Notes: generated by a model not told the origin, from the sequence alone. Counted from the first letter of the stretch, positions 33,050 through 42,098 are shown. The stretch is DNA of 51,474 nucleotides from JBBSEZ01 sp038239195 (GCA_038239195.1 JBBSEZ010000013.1:1-51474); one strand, 5' to 3'. A program made the numbers and translations.

Positions 33050-33259
33050 ATGGCGAAAGAAAAAGGGCCCAATAAATCGCAGTTCATCCGCGACGCGCTG
33101 AGCAAAGACCCGGACCTCAACCTCAAACAGATCAATGCGCTGTGGTCCGCGAGCGGCGAGGCCGGGGAGATCACCGCCGTGCTCTTTTATCAGGTGAGGC
33201 GCAAGATGGGGCTCAAGAGGGCCGAGTATCGCTGGATTGTGGACGAAGATCCGCAGTGA
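33050..33259 (+). CDS. Small HTH-like planctomycete protein
   Basis: 69 residues. The core NKSQFIRDALSKDPDLNLKQINALW, followed by YQVRRKMGLKRAEYRWI, follows the NKSQAIRDxLxxNPxAxxKEIVxxL pattern of a small helix-turn-helix protein common in planctomycetes. Highly basic N-terminus (MAKEKGPNK). GGAGAG lies upstream of the ATG, and a promoter-like pair is at 32861-32889. It may bind DNA; targets unknown. Confidence 0.72.
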   Translation: MAKEKGPNKSQFIRDALSKDPDLNLKQINALWSASGEAGEITAVLFYQVRRKMGLKRAEYRWIVDEDPQ

Positions 33260-33398
33260 AAGCACGCGAGTCTTTCAGGGGGCCGTTCGCGATGGGAGGG
33301 CGCTGTGGCCCCCGGGAAGGAGTGCGCCTGCGCGAGCCCGGCCGATGGAAGGCCAGCGGGAACGCTCGAAGGCGCCGGGCAGGAAAACCCCCTCCCCG

Positions 33399-33423
33399 TG
33401 GGACGGCTCTCCCGAGCCGTCCA
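33399..33423. repeat. Half copy of the GGACGGCTC palindrome
   Basis: GTGGGACGGCTCTCCCGAGC followed by CGTCC forms one hairpin (GGACGGCTC/GAGCCGTCC). It is one arm of the element at 49702-49753, here 15 bp before the SRPBCC start. Confidence 0.55.
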
Positions 33424-33438
33424 CTCCTCGGCAGGACG

Positions 33439-33900
33439 ATGGCTGAATCGCGGTTCGTCTACGTGACCTACGTACGCACGACGCCCGAGAAACTGTGGCA
33501 GGCGCTCCTCGAGCCCGAGTTCACCCGCCAGTTCTGGGTGGGGACGTGGCTGGAATGCGAGTGGAAGGTCGGCGCCCCCTGGAAACTGATGATCCCCGAC
33601 GGGCGCGTCGCCGACAGCGGCGCGGTGCTCGAGATCGACCCGCCGCGGCGGCTGGTCCTCTCCTGGCGCAACGAGTTCAAGCCCGAGATGCGCGAGGACG
33701 GCCATTCGCGGATGACCTACGTGCTGGAGCCCCAGGGCGAGGTGGTCAAACTGACCGTCCTCCACGAGAGCGCCAAGCCCGACTCGAAGCTCATCGAAGG
33801 CGTGTCGAAAGGCTGGCCGCTCATCCTGTCGAGCCTCAAGAGCCTGCTCGAAACGGGCGAGTCGCTCGAAGCCACCCGTCGCTGGCCGGAAGGGAACTGA
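33439..33900 (+). CDS. SRPBCC / AHSA1-like domain protein
   Basis: 153 residues. Begins FVYVTYVRTTPEKLWQALLEPEFTRQFW, the standard start of AHSA1-type START-fold proteins, with WECEW-like strand (GTWLECEWKVGAPWKLMIPDG), LEIDPPRRLVLSW and a final helix GWPLILSSLKSLLETG. Such proteins bind hydrophobic ligands or assist Hsp90-like chaperones; some act with ArsR regulators. No ArsR gene is visible here. The ATG has only a weak AGGA upstream. Confidence 0.88.
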   Translation: MAESRFVYVTYVRTTPEKLWQALLEPEFTRQFWVGTWLECEWKVGAPWKLMIPDGRVADSGAVLEIDPPRRLVLSWRNEFKPEMREDGHSRMTYVLEPQGEVVKLTVLHESAKPDSKLIEGVSKGWPLILSSLKSLLETGESLEATRRWPEGN

Positions 33901-34386
33901 GCCACCCTGCCCCAGACAACGGTGGGGCCCCTCACGCTGGCGCTCCACCGTTCCTGCCCTTCCCATTAGCCGGGCGCCGCCCACGTTGTGGCGATAGCAG
34001 TTTGAGCGCAATCTCGATCCTCTCGGGGGCGCCCCGCCCGCCCCTTTGCGCGGTGGCAGGGTGGCAGGGTAGGCAGACGTCAGCGTGTAAGTCGATGAGC
34101 AGAAACAGCTTCCGTCGCGAGGAGGCGCCTGCCACCGTGGCAGGGTGTGGCAGCGTGGTAGGCCCGTCCCACGGGCAACGGGGGCATCCGGGGAAGAGGA
34201 AGGACAATCGGCTCGCCGCACGGCCAGCGGAAACTGCTTGACCGGGGCCGCGGGCCCAGCGACGATGGCGCCCGTCGAGTCGTTCCGGCGATCCGGGCTC
34301 GTGGAGCTCGGCGAAGTTCCCAGCCACGGCGCGATCTTCCTCTTTTCGCCGGCCCCGCCCAACCGGCAGACGTGCGAGGGCCCGCG
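33901..34386. other. Intergenic region with GGCAGGGT repeats
   Basis: No supported gene in about 490 bp. It holds repeated GGTGGCAGGG runs near 34051-34075 and 34137-34160, and a small hairpin CCTGCCACCGTGGCAGG near 34129. A short frame (MSRNSFRREEAPATVAG...) lacks a ribosome-binding site. Confidence 0.4.
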
Positions 34387-36945
34387 ATGTCCCCACGAGC
34401 CACGCTCCTGTTCCCCTTGCTCGCGCCCGTCCTTGGCCTTGCCGCGGCCCTGATGGTGCCACCTCTGGCCCCGCTCGCCGGCCCTTCCGAGCCGAAGGCC
34501 GCCCCCATCGACTTCTACGGCAAGAAGGTGACGCTGCTGAAGCTGTTCGGCCAGACGCGCTGGGGAGACTGCTCGCCGGGGCGCGTCGATGGCACGAAGA
34601 TCTACCATGCGGCCGGCGTGCTGGTGGACCGCTCGTTGTCCCCCAACGCGATCTACGTGGCCGACACGGGCAACAACCGCATCCTCGGCTTCCGCAGCGC
34701 CAACAGCAAGAAAGCCGACCGCGTTTTCGGCCAGCCCGACGAGTTCGGCAGCGCCCCCAACGGCGATTGCAACACCGGCCGGTTCGCCCGCCCCAGCCGG
34801 ACCAGCCTCTGTCTGACCGACGTCCCCGGCAACACCAACCTCGCCGAGCAATGGCTGCGGCTCAACTTCGACGTGGACGGCCAGGGGAACCTCTACGTCC
34901 CCGACCACGGCAACAACCGCGTTCTCGTCTACCGCGCCCCGTTCAGCGCCGACAAAGTTGGAGGCAAGGGCGACGTCGTCCCCGACCTCGTCCTCGGGCA
35001 GGAAGACTTCACCTCCAACGGCATCAACTGCGGAATGGGCCCGCACAAGCGCGACGCGCGGTCGCTGTTCCTCAGTTACGGCAATCGCCATGGTTTTGAC
35101 CACGTTTCCTCCCGCGGCGTGTCGGTCGATCCCAAAGGCAACGTCTGGGTCGCTGACACCTTCAATAGTCGGGTGCTCCGATTCCCCAAGGGGAAGACCA
35201 CCGCGGACCTGGTCCTCGGCCAGCCGACCTTCGCGGCGGGCGCTCCCGCGCGCGACGTCGCCACGGCGCCTCTCGATCGGATGGGTACGCCCACGCTGGC
35301 CCGGGTGAGCCCGGACAGCGGCGAGCTCTACGTCGTCGATGAATACCCGGGCGGCTTCCCGGCCCGCGTCCTCGTCTTCAAGCCCCCCTTCAAGAGCGGC
35401 ATGGCCGCGGCCCGCACGTTCGCCCCCAAACAGCGCCGGGCGGGCGACTTCGCGGCGGGCTATCGGTTCACCCACTGCACGGGGCTGGTCTTCAACTCGG
35501 TCAAGACAGATGAGTGGGTGGGTGCGGAGAAGAAGGCCCGCTACCGCGACGGCGTCGTCTGGCTCCACGACAGCACGCGCACCCTGCTGCTCGACCGCGA
35601 CGGCAACGTCCTGCTCGCCATCGGCGCCCCGGACCGGGTGACTCTCGGCGGGCGCTACGACTCCTACGAGCGCTCCGGGCTGTCCCCGTTCGAGCCGTTC
35701 AACCTCGTTGCCCCAGGAGGCATGATCGGGCTCGACAGCGAGAACAACATCTACCTGGCCGACGAGCACGCGCACCGCATCTCCCGCTACGCCCTGCCCT
35801 ACCGGGCCCGGAAAACGGCGAAGGGGCTGGCGCTGCCCAAGTCCAACGGCGGGCTGTTCCCCGGGACGATGCCGAACACCGTCGGGCCCGCCCACCTGCA
35901 CGCCGACCGCTTCGGGGCCCTGGCCTTCAAGGACCAGCTCATCGTCCGCGACCACCAGCGCTACCTGGTCTGGACCAACTACCTCGGCAAGCGGGCCGGC
36001 GCCCCGGCGAACCTGATCGTCGGCCAGGACGACGGATGGTCCCTCAAGCGCCGCAACCACGTCATGGGCCGATCGGCACACGCGATCGACCACAAAGATC
36101 GCCTCTGGGCGACGGGCGAACACGGCAAGTTGATGGCCTACCAGCTCCCTTTCAAGGCCGGCGCGGGGCCCCTGCGCAAACTGGTCGCGCTCCACTGGGC
36201 CGACCGCCCGGCCGAGGAGGTCGATTACCGCTGCGACGTGGCGCTCGCCTTCGAGCCGCGGACGAAATGCCTCTGGGTGTTCGACAGCGCCCGCCACCGC
36301 CTGCTGCGCGCACGCGTTCCCGATGATCCGAGCGCGAAGTTGCTCGTCGATTGCGTGCTCGGCCAGAAGAACAGGACCGACGGGCAGGTCAACCGAGGGC
36401 TGGCGGCGCCGGGCCCGGCCAGCTTCGGCGACGTCAACGCCGTCAAGTTCGACCGCAAGGGCAACCTGTTCGTGGTGGACAACACCTACGAGCTGCACGA
36501 CAACGGCCGCGTCCTGGCGTTCCTGGCGGAAGACCTGCGCGGGATGAAAGGGCTCTTCCCGGCCATCGAGGCGAAGAAGGTCTACGTGGCCGAGCGGTTC
36601 GACCAGCCCGTCCACAAGCGAACGTTTCTGAAAGGCGAACACCCGAGGTCGCCGGTGAGCGTCGCGTTCAACAGGCGCAACGAGATGGTGATCGGCAACG
36701 ACGGCTACTTCGAGGGGCCCCCGGAGAAACGGAACCTCAACCAGTTGTTCCTCTACCGCCGCCCGCTGGAGAAGGCCACGCCGGACGCCGTCATCCAGTT
36801 ACCACTCGGCGCGCCCGGCGAGATCGCCTTCGACGACCGGGACAACCTGATCGTCCAGGACCACACGTACAACAAGGTGTGGGCGATCAATTTCGACCGC
36901 GACCCGGCCTGGCTGCGTGAATGTAACGCCAAGGGGACGAGGTAA
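34387..36945 (+). CDS. Exported NHL-repeat beta-propeller protein
   Basis: 852 residues. N-terminal signal peptide (hydrophobic stretch ending LAGPSEPKA), then repeated NHL-like units, each ending in a motif such as NAIYVADTGNNRILGFRS, NLYVPDHGNNRVLVYR, NVWVADTFNSRVLRF, NIYLADEHAHRISRYAL and NLIVQDHTYNKVWAI, with LVLGQxxF between blades. This is a large surface or periplasmic propeller likely to bind protein or carbohydrate. The start at 34387 has GAGGG 6 nt upstream. First gene of a cluster with the formylglycine-fold protein and the PQQ propeller. Confidence 0.87.
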   Translation: MSPRATLLFPLLAPVLGLAAALMVPPLAPLAGPSEPKAAPIDFYGKKVTLLKLFGQTRWGDCSPGRVDGTKIYHAAGVLVDRSLSPNAIYVADTGNNRILGFRSANSKKADRVFGQPDEFGSAPNGDCNTGRFARPSRTSLCLTDVPGNTNLAEQWLRLNFDVDGQGNLYVPDHGNNRVLVYRAPFSADKVGGKGDVVPDLVLGQEDFTSNGINCGMGPHKRDARSLFLSYGNRHGFDHVSSRGVSVDPKGNVWVADTFNSRVLRFPKGKTTADLVLGQPTFAAGAPARDVATAPLDRMGTPTLARVSPDSGELYVVDEYPGGFPARVLVFKPPFKSGMAAARTFAPKQRRAGDFAAGYRFTHCTGLVFNSVKTDEWVGAEKKARYRDGVVWLHDSTRTLLLDRDGNVLLAIGAPDRVTLGGRYDSYERSGLSPFEPFNLVAPGGMIGLDSENNIYLADEHAHRISRYALPYRARKTAKGLALPKSNGGLFPGTMPNTVGPAHLHADRFGALAFKDQLIVRDHQRYLVWTNYLGKRAGAPANLIVGQDDGWSLKRRNHVMGRSAHAIDHKDRLWATGEHGKLMAYQLPFKAGAGPLRKLVALHWADRPAEEVDYRCDVALAFEPRTKCLWVFDSARHRLLRARVPDDPSAKLLVDCVLGQKNRTDGQVNRGLAAPGPASFGDVNAVKFDRKGNLFVVDNTYELHDNGRVLAFLAEDLRGMKGLFPAIEAKKVYVAERFDQPVHKRTFLKGEHPRSPVSVAFNRRNEMVIGNDGYFEGPPEKRNLNQLFLYRRPLEKATPDAVIQLPLGAPGEIAFDDRDNLIVQDHTYNKVWAINFDRDPAWLRECNAKGTR

Positions 36946-37057
36946 GAGGCTCGCCGGGAAGTGGGAGGGCGAGGGCCCCTGCCGAGCCTGGTGAGACGGC
37001 CTCGAACGTGGTAGGCTGCTCCCTGGCCCGTTTCCGCGACGCTTCAGGAGGCACCCC

Positions 37058-37885
37058 ATGTCCGTTCGCCGCTGGCTCGCCTTGCTCCCTCCTCTCGCCC
37101 TCGCTCCCTTCCTGCTCGCCGCCGATCCGCCCGCGCCGGCCGACAAGATCTTGAAGCGCTTCGTCGAGGAACTCGTCCCGCTTACGCCCGGCAAGGGCAA
37201 GTTCCCGGCCAGCTACCAGATGGGCTCGTCGGGCAAGGCGCCGGCCAGCGAGAAGCCCGCGGTCAAGATAACCTTCTCCCGGCCCTTCGCCGTCGCGCGC
37301 TACGAGGTGACGCAGGAGCTCTACAAGGTGGTGGCGGGGAAAGAACCGAGCAAGTGGAAGGGCCCGAGGAACTCCGTCGAGATGGTCAGTTGGGATGAGG
37401 CCAACGAGTTCTGCACCAAGGTAACCAAGATGTTGCGAGACGGCAAACTCATCAAGGCCGACGAGCTCGTGCGCCTGCCGTCCGAGGCGGAATGGGAGTA
37501 CGCTTGCCGCGCCGGCACCACCACGGCCTACTACTTCGGCAACGACGCGACCGAGCTGGGCGCCTACGCCTGGTACGCCAAGAACTCCAAGGGCGAGGAC
37601 CCGCCGGTGGGGCGCAAGAAGCCCAACGCCTGGGGGGTCTACGACATGGCCGGGTACGTCTCCGAGTGGTGCGCCGACAGCTGGTCGCCCGACCACACCG
37701 GCGCCTCGCCCGACGGCAAGCCGCGCGTCAAGGCCGGGGAGAAGGATCGCGTGATCCGCGGCGGGTCGTTCGCCGACCCCGCCGACGCCTGCCGCAGCGC
37801 CGCCCGCGATCGCAAGGCGGCCGACTTCCGCAGCGATCGCCTCGGCTTCCGGTGCGTCCTGGAGAAGGTCTCCAACAAAGAGTAA
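37058..37885 (+). CDS. Exported formylglycine-generating-enzyme-fold protein, likely not an FGE
   Basis: 275 residues with a signal peptide (to about 22) and the SUMF1/FGE-sulfatase fold: FAVARYEVTQELYKVV, VEMVSWDEANEFCTKV, RLPSEAEWEYACRAGTTTAYYFG, NAWGVYDMAGYVSEWCAD, RVIRGGSFADPADACRSAARD and DRLGFRC. In human FGE the catalytic Cys pair follows GGSYMC; here that position reads GGSFADPADAC, so the pair is absent and sulfatase activation is unlikely. Members in planctomycetes are often ligand-binding or structural domains. AGGAGG lies 6 nt before the ATG. The next gene follows after 9 bp. Confidence 0.87.
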   Translation: MSVRRWLALLPPLALAPFLLAADPPAPADKILKRFVEELVPLTPGKGKFPASYQMGSSGKAPASEKPAVKITFSRPFAVARYEVTQELYKVVAGKEPSKWKGPRNSVEMVSWDEANEFCTKVTKMLRDGKLIKADELVRLPSEAEWEYACRAGTTTAYYFGNDATELGAYAWYAKNSKGEDPPVGRKKPNAWGVYDMAGYVSEWCADSWSPDHTGASPDGKPRVKAGEKDRVIRGGSFADPADACRSAARDRKAADFRSDRLGFRCVLEKVSNKE

Positions 37886-37894
37886 GGAGGGCCC

Positions 37895-39130
37895 ATGTCG
37901 CGCATCCAATCGTTCGCGTCGCGCCTCGCCCTGGTCGTTGCCTTGCTTGCCGGGGCAGTGGCGGCAGATTGGCCGCAGTTCCTCGGCCCCACGCGCAACG
38001 GCACCTCCAAGGAGACGGGGCTGCTGGAGACGTGGCCGAAAAAGGGCCCGCCGGTGCTGTGGGAAAGGAAGGTCGGCGAGGGCTTTAGCGGGCCGGTCGT
38101 GGCCGACGGCAAGCTCATCCTCTTCCACCGCGTCGGCAACGACGAGGTCATCGAGGCGCTCGACGCCGCCACCGGCAAGGATCGGTGGAAGTTCAAGTAT
38201 GCGAGCGCGTACGAGGACCCCTACCGCAAGGGCGATGGGCCGCGCTCCACCCCCGCCGTCGGCGGGGGGCGCGTTTTCGCGCTGGGCGCGGGCGGCGTGC
38301 TGACGTGCGTGGGCCTGGCCGACGGGAAGAAGGCCTGGCAGCGCGAGCTGCACAAGGACTACGTGGTCCCCAAGAACTTTTTCGGAGTGGGCACGTCGCC
38401 GATCCTCGAAGGCAAGCTCCTGCTCGTCAACGTCGGCGGCACGGGGGCTGGCATCGTTGCCTTCCACGCCGACAGCGGCAAGGAAGCGTGGAAGGCCACC
38501 GACGACGAGGCCAGCTACGCCTCGCCGCTCGTCGCCACCCTCGACGGCGCGAGGATGGCGCTGTTCTTCACGCGCACGGGGCTGGTGGCGCTCGACCCGG
38601 TCAGCGGGAAGGTGCGCTTCACCAAGCGCTGGCGCTCGCGCATCAACGCCTCGGTCAACGCCGCCACGCCGGTCTTGCTGGGGGGCGATCACCTGTTCCT
38701 GAGCAGTTCCTACGGCACCGGGGCGGTGCTGCTGCGCGTCAAGCGCGACGGGGTGGAGGAGGTGTGGAAGAGCGACAAGGTGTTGTCGGCGCACTTCAGC
38801 ACGCCGGTCGCCGTGGGGCCCCACCTGTTCGGCTTCGAGGGCCGGCAGGAGGAAGGGGCGAGCCTGCGCTGCATCGACTGGAAGGCCGGCAAGGTGTTGT
38901 GGACGGAGGACGGCTTCGGCTGCGGCTCGGCCATCGCCGCCGGCAACAACCTGATCGTGCTGAGCGAGGGGGGCGACCTGGTGCTGGTCGAGGCGACCGG
39001 GGCCCGCTACCGCGAGAAGGCGCGCGCCTCGGTGCTCGCGAGGCCCTGCCGGGCCCATCCGGCGCTGGCCAACGGTCGGCTCTACGCGCGCGACGATCGG
39101 CGGCTGGTGTGCTGGAACTTGAAGAAGTGA
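37895..39130 (+). CDS. Exported PQQ-type beta-propeller protein
   Basis: 411 residues. Signal peptide to about residue 24, then DWPQFLGPTRNGTSKETGL, the opening typical of planctomycete PQQ-like propellers, and repeated PQQ blades with tryptophan docking strands (TGKDRWKFKY, DGKKAWQRELHKD, SGKEAWKATDDEAS, WKAGKVLWTEDGFG). No PQQ-binding active site of alcohol dehydrogenases is seen, so this is a structural/binding propeller (BamB-like fold). AAGGAGG precedes the ATG. Its stop lies at the first base of a hairpin shared with the convergent gene. Confidence 0.88.
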   Translation: MSRIQSFASRLALVVALLAGAVAADWPQFLGPTRNGTSKETGLLETWPKKGPPVLWERKVGEGFSGPVVADGKLILFHRVGNDEVIEALDAATGKDRWKFKYASAYEDPYRKGDGPRSTPAVGGGRVFALGAGGVLTCVGLADGKKAWQRELHKDYVVPKNFFGVGTSPILEGKLLLVNVGGTGAGIVAFHADSGKEAWKATDDEASYASPLVATLDGARMALFFTRTGLVALDPVSGKVRFTKRWRSRINASVNAATPVLLGGDHLFLSSSYGTGAVLLRVKRDGVEEVWKSDKVLSAHFSTPVAVGPHLFGFEGRQEEGASLRCIDWKAGKVLWTEDGFGCGSAIAAGNNLIVLSEGGDLVLVEATGARYREKARASVLARPCRAHPALANGRLYARDDRRLVCWNLKK

Positions 39131-39173
39131 TGACCATTTAGCCGCCGAGCTCGCTCGGCGGCTAAATGGTCAT
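39130..39173. terminator. Perfect bidirectional hairpin between convergent genes
   Basis: Arms 39130-39150 and 39153-39173 are perfectly complementary (21 bp) with a 2-nt loop. The arms overlap the stop region of the PQQ gene and the stop of the 71-residue gene, so it can terminate both. No U-tract is evident; the strength comes from the stem. Confidence 0.75.
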
Positions 39174-39385
39174 TCCTCCTCGTCGCGCCCTTTCGGTCGC
39201 CGTGTGGCGTCGTTGTCGAGCCCGTTGAGGCTGGCGGAACTGGCGCGCCCGAAGTCGAACTCGGTGTGGGGCGCTTCTTCCGGGTTTTCGACGAGGTCGC
39301 GCTTGAGGGCCTGGCGCCGCTTGCGGTTGCCGGCCTTCTTCACGTCGCGCTTCAATTGCCGGTAGTGTCGTTTGTCCTGGTCCAT
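39170..39385 (-). CDS. Small conserved planctomycete protein
   Basis: 71 residues, very basic in the first half (HYRQLKRDVKKAGNRKRRQALKRDL) and ending with HTEFDFGRASSASLNGLDND and an acidic tail. The KxxGNRKRRQxLKRDLxxNPEEAxHxEFDFGxxSSxxLNGLDxDATRR pattern matches a widespread planctomycete family, from memory. No function is known; the basic region suggests nucleic-acid or ribosome binding. Ends within the terminator hairpin. Confidence 0.78.
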   Translation of the reverse strand: MDQDKRHYRQLKRDVKKAGNRKRRQALKRDLVENPEEAPHTEFDFGRASSASLNGLDNDATRRPKGRDEEE

Positions 39386-39431
39386 GTTTGCAAGACACCG
39401 GGGACGAGGATTGGTTCGCCTGGGCCGCCCG

Positions 39432-40196
39432 TCAGTTCGATTTCTCCAGCGCCACCTTGACGCTCCGCTCGAAGTCCTCCTTGGTGGCGGGGTTGTTCTT
39501 GATGTCGGTCTTGATCTCGTTCAGCGCGTTCTTGTAGTTGGTGGCGTTTTTGCGCAGCGCCTCCACGGAGTCTCGCACGTGCCGGCCACCCACGCCGGTG
39601 ATCTCGGCGGGCACGACGATCTTCCAGGCCCCGGCTTCCTGCTTCAGGTTTACCTTCACCAGCGTCAGGCTGTTGCTCGGCATCAGGGAGAAGAGGAGCC
39701 CTGGGTTGATCTTCCAGTCGGCGAGGTGGGTGCGAACCGCGGCGAACCGCGCCAGGTCATCCGACCAATCGAGGATCGCGGTCGCCTTGTCGTCGCCCTG
39801 TTTCTCCACCTTGGCGATCTTGAACGTGGCCGGAAACGGCGTCAGGAGGAACAGGGCGTAATCGACCTTGTCCGACTTCACGCCCGTCGTCTTCATGACG
39901 GCTTGCAGGTCATCGACGGCAGTGGCCAGTTCCTTGGCGTCCTTGCCTCCCTTGTCGATGAATTCCTTGTAGTCGCCCGTGACGTAGAGCGCCGCCGCCT
40001 CGTAATCGCGCTTCTCCAGCGCCTTCTTGAACTTGTCGAGAGCGTCCTCCGGGCTCGTCGCCGGGGTGAAGCCGCTCGCCTTCTGAAACCAGGCCTTGAC
40101 GAAGGCTGGCCGCAGGCTGGGGACAAACGCGAACACTCCGGCCGCGACGAGCAGCCCGCCGATGAGAACGACGAGCAACACCTTGGCCGCGTGCAT
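39432..40196 (-). CDS. Membrane-anchored protein of unknown function
   Basis: 254 residues. One N-terminal membrane segment (AAKVLLVVLIGGLLVAAGVFAF) and a large soluble domain with a DUF4878-like lumazine/NTF2-like plan: ALDKFKKALEKRDYEAAALYVTGDYKEFI, then strands and GAWKIVVPAEITG near the C-terminus. The start at 40196 has GGAGG upstream and precedes the membrane helix; an in-frame ATG at 40265 gives an unlikely N-terminus. It lies between the small protein and the DacB gene on the same strand. Confidence 0.7.
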   Translation of the reverse strand: MHAAKVLLVVLIGGLLVAAGVFAFVPSLRPAFVKAWFQKASGFTPATSPEDALDKFKKALEKRDYEAAALYVTGDYKEFIDKGGKDAKELATAVDDLQAVMKTTGVKSDKVDYALFLLTPFPATFKIAKVEKQGDDKATAILDWSDDLARFAAVRTHLADWKINPGLLFSLMPSNSLTLVKVNLKQEAGAWKIVVPAEITGVGGRHVRDSVEALRKNATNYKNALNEIKTDIKNNPATKEDFERSVKVALEKSN

Positions 40197-40289
40197 GGCA
40201 GCCTCCACGATACGAACAGGGGGAATGAGGAAACAACGGCTAGACTGTAGCGGAGCGCTGGCCAAAAAACAACTCTTCGGGCCCCTTTC

Positions 40290-41876
40290 TCACGGCGCAT
40301 GTTGCTGCACGATCTCGCACAACTGCCCCAGCGCCTTGCCCTCGCGCACCGACGACCCCCCGCGCACGTCGTTGACGAAGATGCAGTAGGCCAGTTCCTT
40401 GCCCTTCGCCGTCGTCATCGTGCCCGCCAGCGCCTTGGCGCGCAAATGAAGCCGGCCGTTGAGCAGGTCGTGATCGCCGTACGTCCCGGTCTTGCCGACC
40501 ACCTTGCCCAGCGCCGGGCTGCTCTTGCCGACCGCCTTCGCCAGCGTCCCATCGACGCCCAGCACCGGCAGCGCCGCCTTGAACACCGCGAAGTCGGCCC
40601 GCTTGGTCAGCGCCCGCAGCAGCTGGACCGTCACGCGCGGCGAGACACGGTCGCCGTTGCCCCCGCCCGCCCCGCTCTCCAGGGAGATGCCCCGCACGTC
40701 CACGCCCAGGTCGGCCAGCACCTTGCCCTGAAGCCGCATCCCCTCGCGCATGGTCCGCTTCCCGCTCTTCACGCCGAGCAGCAGCGGCAGCGTGCTCGCG
40801 TACAAGTTGTGACTCACTTTCAACGTCACCTTCAGCGCCTCCGCCAGCGGGGGCGACTTGAAAGTCGCCACGCGGGTGAGGCGGGCGTAAGACGCCGATT
40901 CCGGGAGCTCCGCCGTTGGGGGCCGCAGCCCACTCGCCTTGACCGCCACGCCCTCCCGGCGCAGCGCGTCGATGAACAGGGCGCGGGCGAAGCCGGCCGG
41001 GTCGTCCACGGCGCAGATGCGCACCACCGGCGCGGCGCCTACCGGCACCTGGCCGCGGACCACGTAGCGCTGAGGCCCGACGCGCTCCGTCGAGACGAAC
41101 AGCCGTTCGCCCTTCGCCACCGTCTCGACCTGCACGTCGATCTGGACGAAGTCGGTCTGGGGGCGGAGCTGCGAGGTGGCTCGCGCCCCGGCCTTGGCGG
41201 CGGGCGAAACGGTGACGTCGATCACGTTGTCGTTGACGACGATGGGCGTGACGACGTCGGGGCCGCTGCCGCTGCCGCGGGAACGCTCGAAGAGGCGGTC
41301 GTCGATCAGCACGTCGCCGCCGACGGAGAGGACGCCGGCCGCCTTGACCTGGCGGGCCAGCGACTTCAGCCCGGCCAGCGGGTCGGTGTCGGTCAGGGCG
41401 GTCTCGGTCCCGGTCGCCGTGGCATAGATGTGGTCGTGGTCCTTGAAGGCCATCTTGCCCGCCGGGCCCGTCCGCCCGCCGAGCGTCAGGTCGCCCTGCG
41501 CCACCAGCACCAGGTCGCCGGCGAGCTTCCCCTTGGCGAGGCGCCCGCGTCGATAGACGGGGGTCTCGAAGGCGTGGTCGGCGCCGAGGGCCACCAGAGC
41601 GGCGGCGCACGAATAGACCTTCGTGACCGAGGCGGGGGCGAAAAGCTGGTCGGCGTTGAGCTCGTAGACGGGCGTGCCGGTGGCGACGTCCACGACGAGG
41701 ATGCCCCAGCGCGCGCCCTTGTACTCGGGGCGCCCGATCGCGGCCTTGATCTCGCCGGCGAGGCCCTCCTCGGCCGGGGCGCCGGACGACAGGGTGAGGA
41801 GCAGGAGCCCCGCCAGAAGGCCGTTGCGGCCAAGCGAATGACGATGCAGCACGGAAGGGGCCCTCGAGCCTGGCAT
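40290..41876 (-). CDS. dacB: D-alanyl-D-alanine carboxypeptidase/endopeptidase (PBP4 type, S13)
   Basis: 528 residues with a signal peptide. Serine peptidase S13 motifs: SVTK (nucleophile Ser 83, Lys 86), SHNLYAS (SxN motif) in the middle, and KTG in GKVVGKTGTYGD near the C-terminus. Also the family insert with GGDVLIDDRLF. It cleaves terminal D-Ala or peptide cross-links in peptidoglycan. Planctomycetes keep a peptidoglycan layer, so this is a cell-wall gene. The start is the first ATG; a GTG 21 bp downstream with GAGGG is an alternative. Confidence 0.92.
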   Translation of the reverse strand: MPGSRAPSVLHRHSLGRNGLLAGLLLLTLSSGAPAEEGLAGEIKAAIGRPEYKGARWGILVVDVATGTPVYELNADQLFAPASVTKVYSCAAALVALGADHAFETPVYRRGRLAKGKLAGDLVLVAQGDLTLGGRTGPAGKMAFKDHDHIYATATGTETALTDTDPLAGLKSLARQVKAAGVLSVGGDVLIDDRLFERSRGSGSGPDVVTPIVVNDNVIDVTVSPAAKAGARATSQLRPQTDFVQIDVQVETVAKGERLFVSTERVGPQRYVVRGQVPVGAAPVVRICAVDDPAGFARALFIDALRREGVAVKASGLRPPTAELPESASYARLTRVATFKSPPLAEALKVTLKVSHNLYASTLPLLLGVKSGKRTMREGMRLQGKVLADLGVDVRGISLESGAGGGNGDRVSPRVTVQLLRALTKRADFAVFKAALPVLGVDGTLAKAVGKSSPALGKVVGKTGTYGDHDLLNGRLHLRAKALAGTMTTAKGKELAYCIFVNDVRGGSSVREGKALGQLCEIVQQHAP

Positions 41877-42019
41877 GGGGTGAAAGAGGACAGGGACGCG
41901 CAGTTTGCCCCGGGCGCCCTACTGTCGCCGGCGGCGCGCTCGCTGTCAACAGGCTGGGGGCGAAACCTGCCGCGTTTCGGCGCGGTCCATCGCCAAACGT
42001 AACAGCCTGCCAGATCGGC

Positions 42020-42050
42020 GTTCACGTGAACGAGGTGGATCGTCTATAAC
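42020..42050 (+). promoter_or_regulatory. Promoter with 12-bp palindrome
   Basis: The perfect palindrome GTTCACGTGAAC (42020-42031) overlaps the expected -35 position, 17 nt upstream of TATAAC (42045-42050), before the DUF1549 gene. It looks like an operator-bearing promoter, although no known regulator is nearby. Confidence 0.4.
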
Positions 42051-42098
42051 AGAGCAACGATCGGGTGACCGCTCTTCGTTCGCCAAAGGAGTGCCTCC

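Noticed and set aside
34051..34160. GGCAGGGT repeats as a CRISPR-like array
   Set aside because: Repeat units are short, irregularly spaced and lack spacers of even length; no cas genes are present.
33190..36642. Long minus-strand frame of 1150 codons opposite the NHL gene and the SRPBCC gene
   Set aside because: Antisense to two recognisable proteins; Gly/Val/Glu-rich low-complexity translation without motifs.
36887..39058. Long minus-strand frame opposite the FGE-fold and PQQ genes
   Set aside because: Both plus-strand proteins have signal peptides, Shine-Dalgarno sequences and family motifs; the minus frame has none.
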